From Deinandra increscens subsp. villosa (lineage: Eukaryota; Streptophyta; Magnoliopsida; Asterales; Asteraceae): 64,000 nt of DNA. Under the pieces are notes generated by a model. It was given only the letters and a program-made list of their open reading frames with translations. It did not search any database and had not been told where the DNA came from. This document shows positions 62,282 through 64,000 of this stretch, piece by piece; position 1 is the first letter of the stretch; every line of letters starts with the position of its first letter. Both the position numbers and the translations under genes were made by a program. The stretch is taken from positions 16,897,167 through 16,961,166 of the forward strand of contig JBCNJP010000003.1 in the NCBI GenBank assembly GCA_039602395.1. Reading direction: 5' to 3'.

Positions 62282-62844
62282 AATATATTTAGATATTTTA
62301 GGATATAATAGGCATTATACATCGTATTCTGAATCTGTTAAATAATTTAATATTTCACAGACGACTTATAAAAATTTCCGAATAACTAATATATTACGGG
62401 AGCCCAATATAACTTTTATAAACCAAGTATTTAATAAAACCTGATATTCTACTTTCGCTTCGGTGTTATTTAAGTGATGCTCGTGCTTAAATATGGTTCA
62501 TTACAAACCGGGCCCAAATCACTATTTTGCGTTTTTCTGTTTCGTTATAACTCGGATTTGAGATCCGTTTGCGCCTACTATCTTTATTTTACGTTATCTA
62601 TCATATTCTATGAAGTTCGCCTCTTGTCGTTTCCTCGAATGTCGTGTCGAATATTTGTACACGAATCCCGACGTTTCTCGATTCTACATATATATTACTT
62701 CACCTGTATTTTAGCTACCTAACAGATATATCACACATATATAACTTAAGTCATAAAATTTTGGGGTGTTACATAAGGCTTCCAATCACCCAACGACAGT
62801 TACCGGTCAAGTTAGGTGGGCTGCCAAACCAATAGATCTATTAT

Positions 62845-64000
62845 TGTAACCCCGGCCTTTTTAGTGTTAATAATTACGCCTTGAAATTGACATTGAAACA
62901 GATTCCATCCACAACAATAATAATTCACACAATACTAATCCACACAAGTTTGACATACTAGAACACACATAACAATCATAACATTCGCATGAGTTTTAAA
63001 ATTAATGAAATAGATATTTGAGATTGATACGGTGTACATGTTGCACCCAAAACAATAAAGGAAAAAGGGGCTATGAATACTCACCTGGCAATGGAGACAT
63101 TGATGGACAATGACACCAACTAATGAAATAGCTAAACCCCGAGAATAACCTTGACAACTAGAGGATAATATAGAAATAGTGAACAAGTGAATTCACTTTA
63201 TGACACACATCAATACAATTGACACGACACACGTTGGCGATGGTGATACGTATGTTATGAGGGTCAATCCTAAACTAAGGATATAAACATAATGCCCTAG
63301 AGATAAGTATATTCACGAGAGTTAATTTAGGTCAACATCATAGCTATATCACAACGTGCACAACATTCCATATAATTACAACGTGAGTAACCCTAGATCT
63401 AACATCAAGATACATGCGTGTCATAAATCTAGTCATGTTATCACATAAAAATCAATTCTTGATGATGCGTCACATAGATCTATTAATAACAAAATTCATG
63501 GCATAGATCTAACCCTAATTCAACATAAAGATGTAATCTTGATCATGAATCACATAGATCTAGCAATAACATGTTGGTTGTTTTAACGAAAACGAAATCA
63601 GGGTTTATATCAAAAATAATTTTTGATAAAATATATATTAGTAGATTTTATCTACTAACGCAACAGAATAAATTAAACATCATAAAACGATAGCAGTGAA
63701 ACCGAAACAGGATCTTTAGGTTACACACATGCGAACACGATATATATAATAATCTAATCTACCGATGAGATGATTATACCTTAGTGGTTAATAAAAACCG
63801 TTTGAGACACCTTGGTTAAACGAAACGTTTGCTAGAAACGGAACAAAGAAAAACGGAGATGGGGTGCTGAGCAGGAAATGAACAAGACGACAACAACAGG
63901 TGGTGGCGTGGTGTTTACGGCGGCATCCCGACGGTTTGGCAATGCGGCAGTGCTGCAAAAGCAGCAACTGAAGTCTCTTCCTTCTCACTTGGTCATCTGC
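62845..64000 (-). repeat. Third Tekay-like LTR, cut by the window end
   Basis: The plus strand starts TGTAACCCCGGCC. Donor-like GCCAG/GTGAGTATTCATAGCCCC is at 63085/63084, almost identical in its core to the Tekay donor. The GC-rich GGCGGCATCC region near 63930 corresponds to the GGCGGCGGCGG part of the Tekay LTR. The remainder and any coding region lie beyond 64000. Confidence 0.6.

Larger units (their letters stand above)
60320..62773 (-). repeat. Tekay-like solo LTR (2454 bp)
   Basis: Plus-strand ends TGTGACGCCC and GGGGTGTTACA, with TAAGG duplications at 60315-60319 and 62774-62778. The TATA box TATAAATA (minus, about 62057-62066) lies 710 bp from the LTR start, as in the Tekay element. 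Donor TAAG/GTGAGTT is at 61879/61878 and an acceptor (GTATGTATGTCAG) at 60608, with hairpin CAGC-TTAC-GCTG at 60635-60646. It is inserted in an older Tekay-like LTR. Confidence 0.88.

Noticed and set aside
59911..62773. A single 2.9-kb LTR from TGTCACACCCC to GGGGTGTTACA
   Set aside because: Flanking pentamers differ (TTTCT and TAAGG), whereas 60320-62773 has a perfect TAAGG duplication. So there are two LTRs, one inside the other.

Overview
The window is nuclear DNA of a flowering plant, made almost entirely of nested transposable elements. I infer a eudicot, most likely Asteraceae, because the extra ORFs behind the SIRE-type copia pol and the LTR start motifs look like families I know from that group. 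This is recognition from memory, not a search. There are no bacterial features. The only host-like coding sequence is the C-terminal part of a leucine-rich-repeat receptor-like protein (41307-42656) and a weak AP2-like scrap split by a copia element.

Layout. 1-5035: a Ty3/gypsy Tat-lineage element on the minus strand, running off the left edge, with its 5' LTR at 4030-5035 and three in-frame stops. 5700-6216: a probable gypsy LTR remnant. 6300-10384: a decayed Athila element (minus) with a hAT-like MITE (9486-10135) inside its LTR. 10385-13333 and 38119-38642: two halves of one L1-type LINE (minus). The LINE is split by a SIRE-type Ty1/copia element (13334-38118, target duplication CTATG). 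That copia carries two further insertions: a solo Athila-like LTR (13952-15732, TSD ATCTC) exactly in its polypurine tract, and a young, intact Tekay-like gypsy element (27564-37912, TSD GGTTC) inside its 5' LTR. The order of insertion can be read directly from the duplications: LINE, then SIRE copia, then Tekay and the solo LTR.

39050-40480 holds tRNA-like short repeats and a copia 3' end with a small LTR. The receptor-like protein fragment follows, and a 3.2-kb solo LTR (42670-45870, TSD TTAGA) sits 13 bp behind its stop codon. 46026-47900 has a CACTA-like terminus and a perfect Tourist-type MITE. 48362-54011 is a second copia (minus) with non-canonical TA...TA LTR ends (TSD ATATG), itself interrupted by a Tag1-like hAT element (51675-52545, TSD GTTACGAG). 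54012-59910 is low-complexity, AT-rich sequence with Helitron-like 3' hairpins and old inverted arms. 59911-64000 is a pile of three Tekay-like LTRs, one of them a clean solo LTR (60320-62773, TSD TAAGG).

The most interesting shared signal is in the Tekay-like LTRs. Several carry a consensus splice donor (AAG/GTGAGT, with TTCATAG following in two) and, at the other end, a short hairpin with compensatory base changes just before a splice-acceptor-like site. This looks like a conserved leader intron. The intact Tekay element also has perfect RNA polymerase III A and B boxes in both LTRs.
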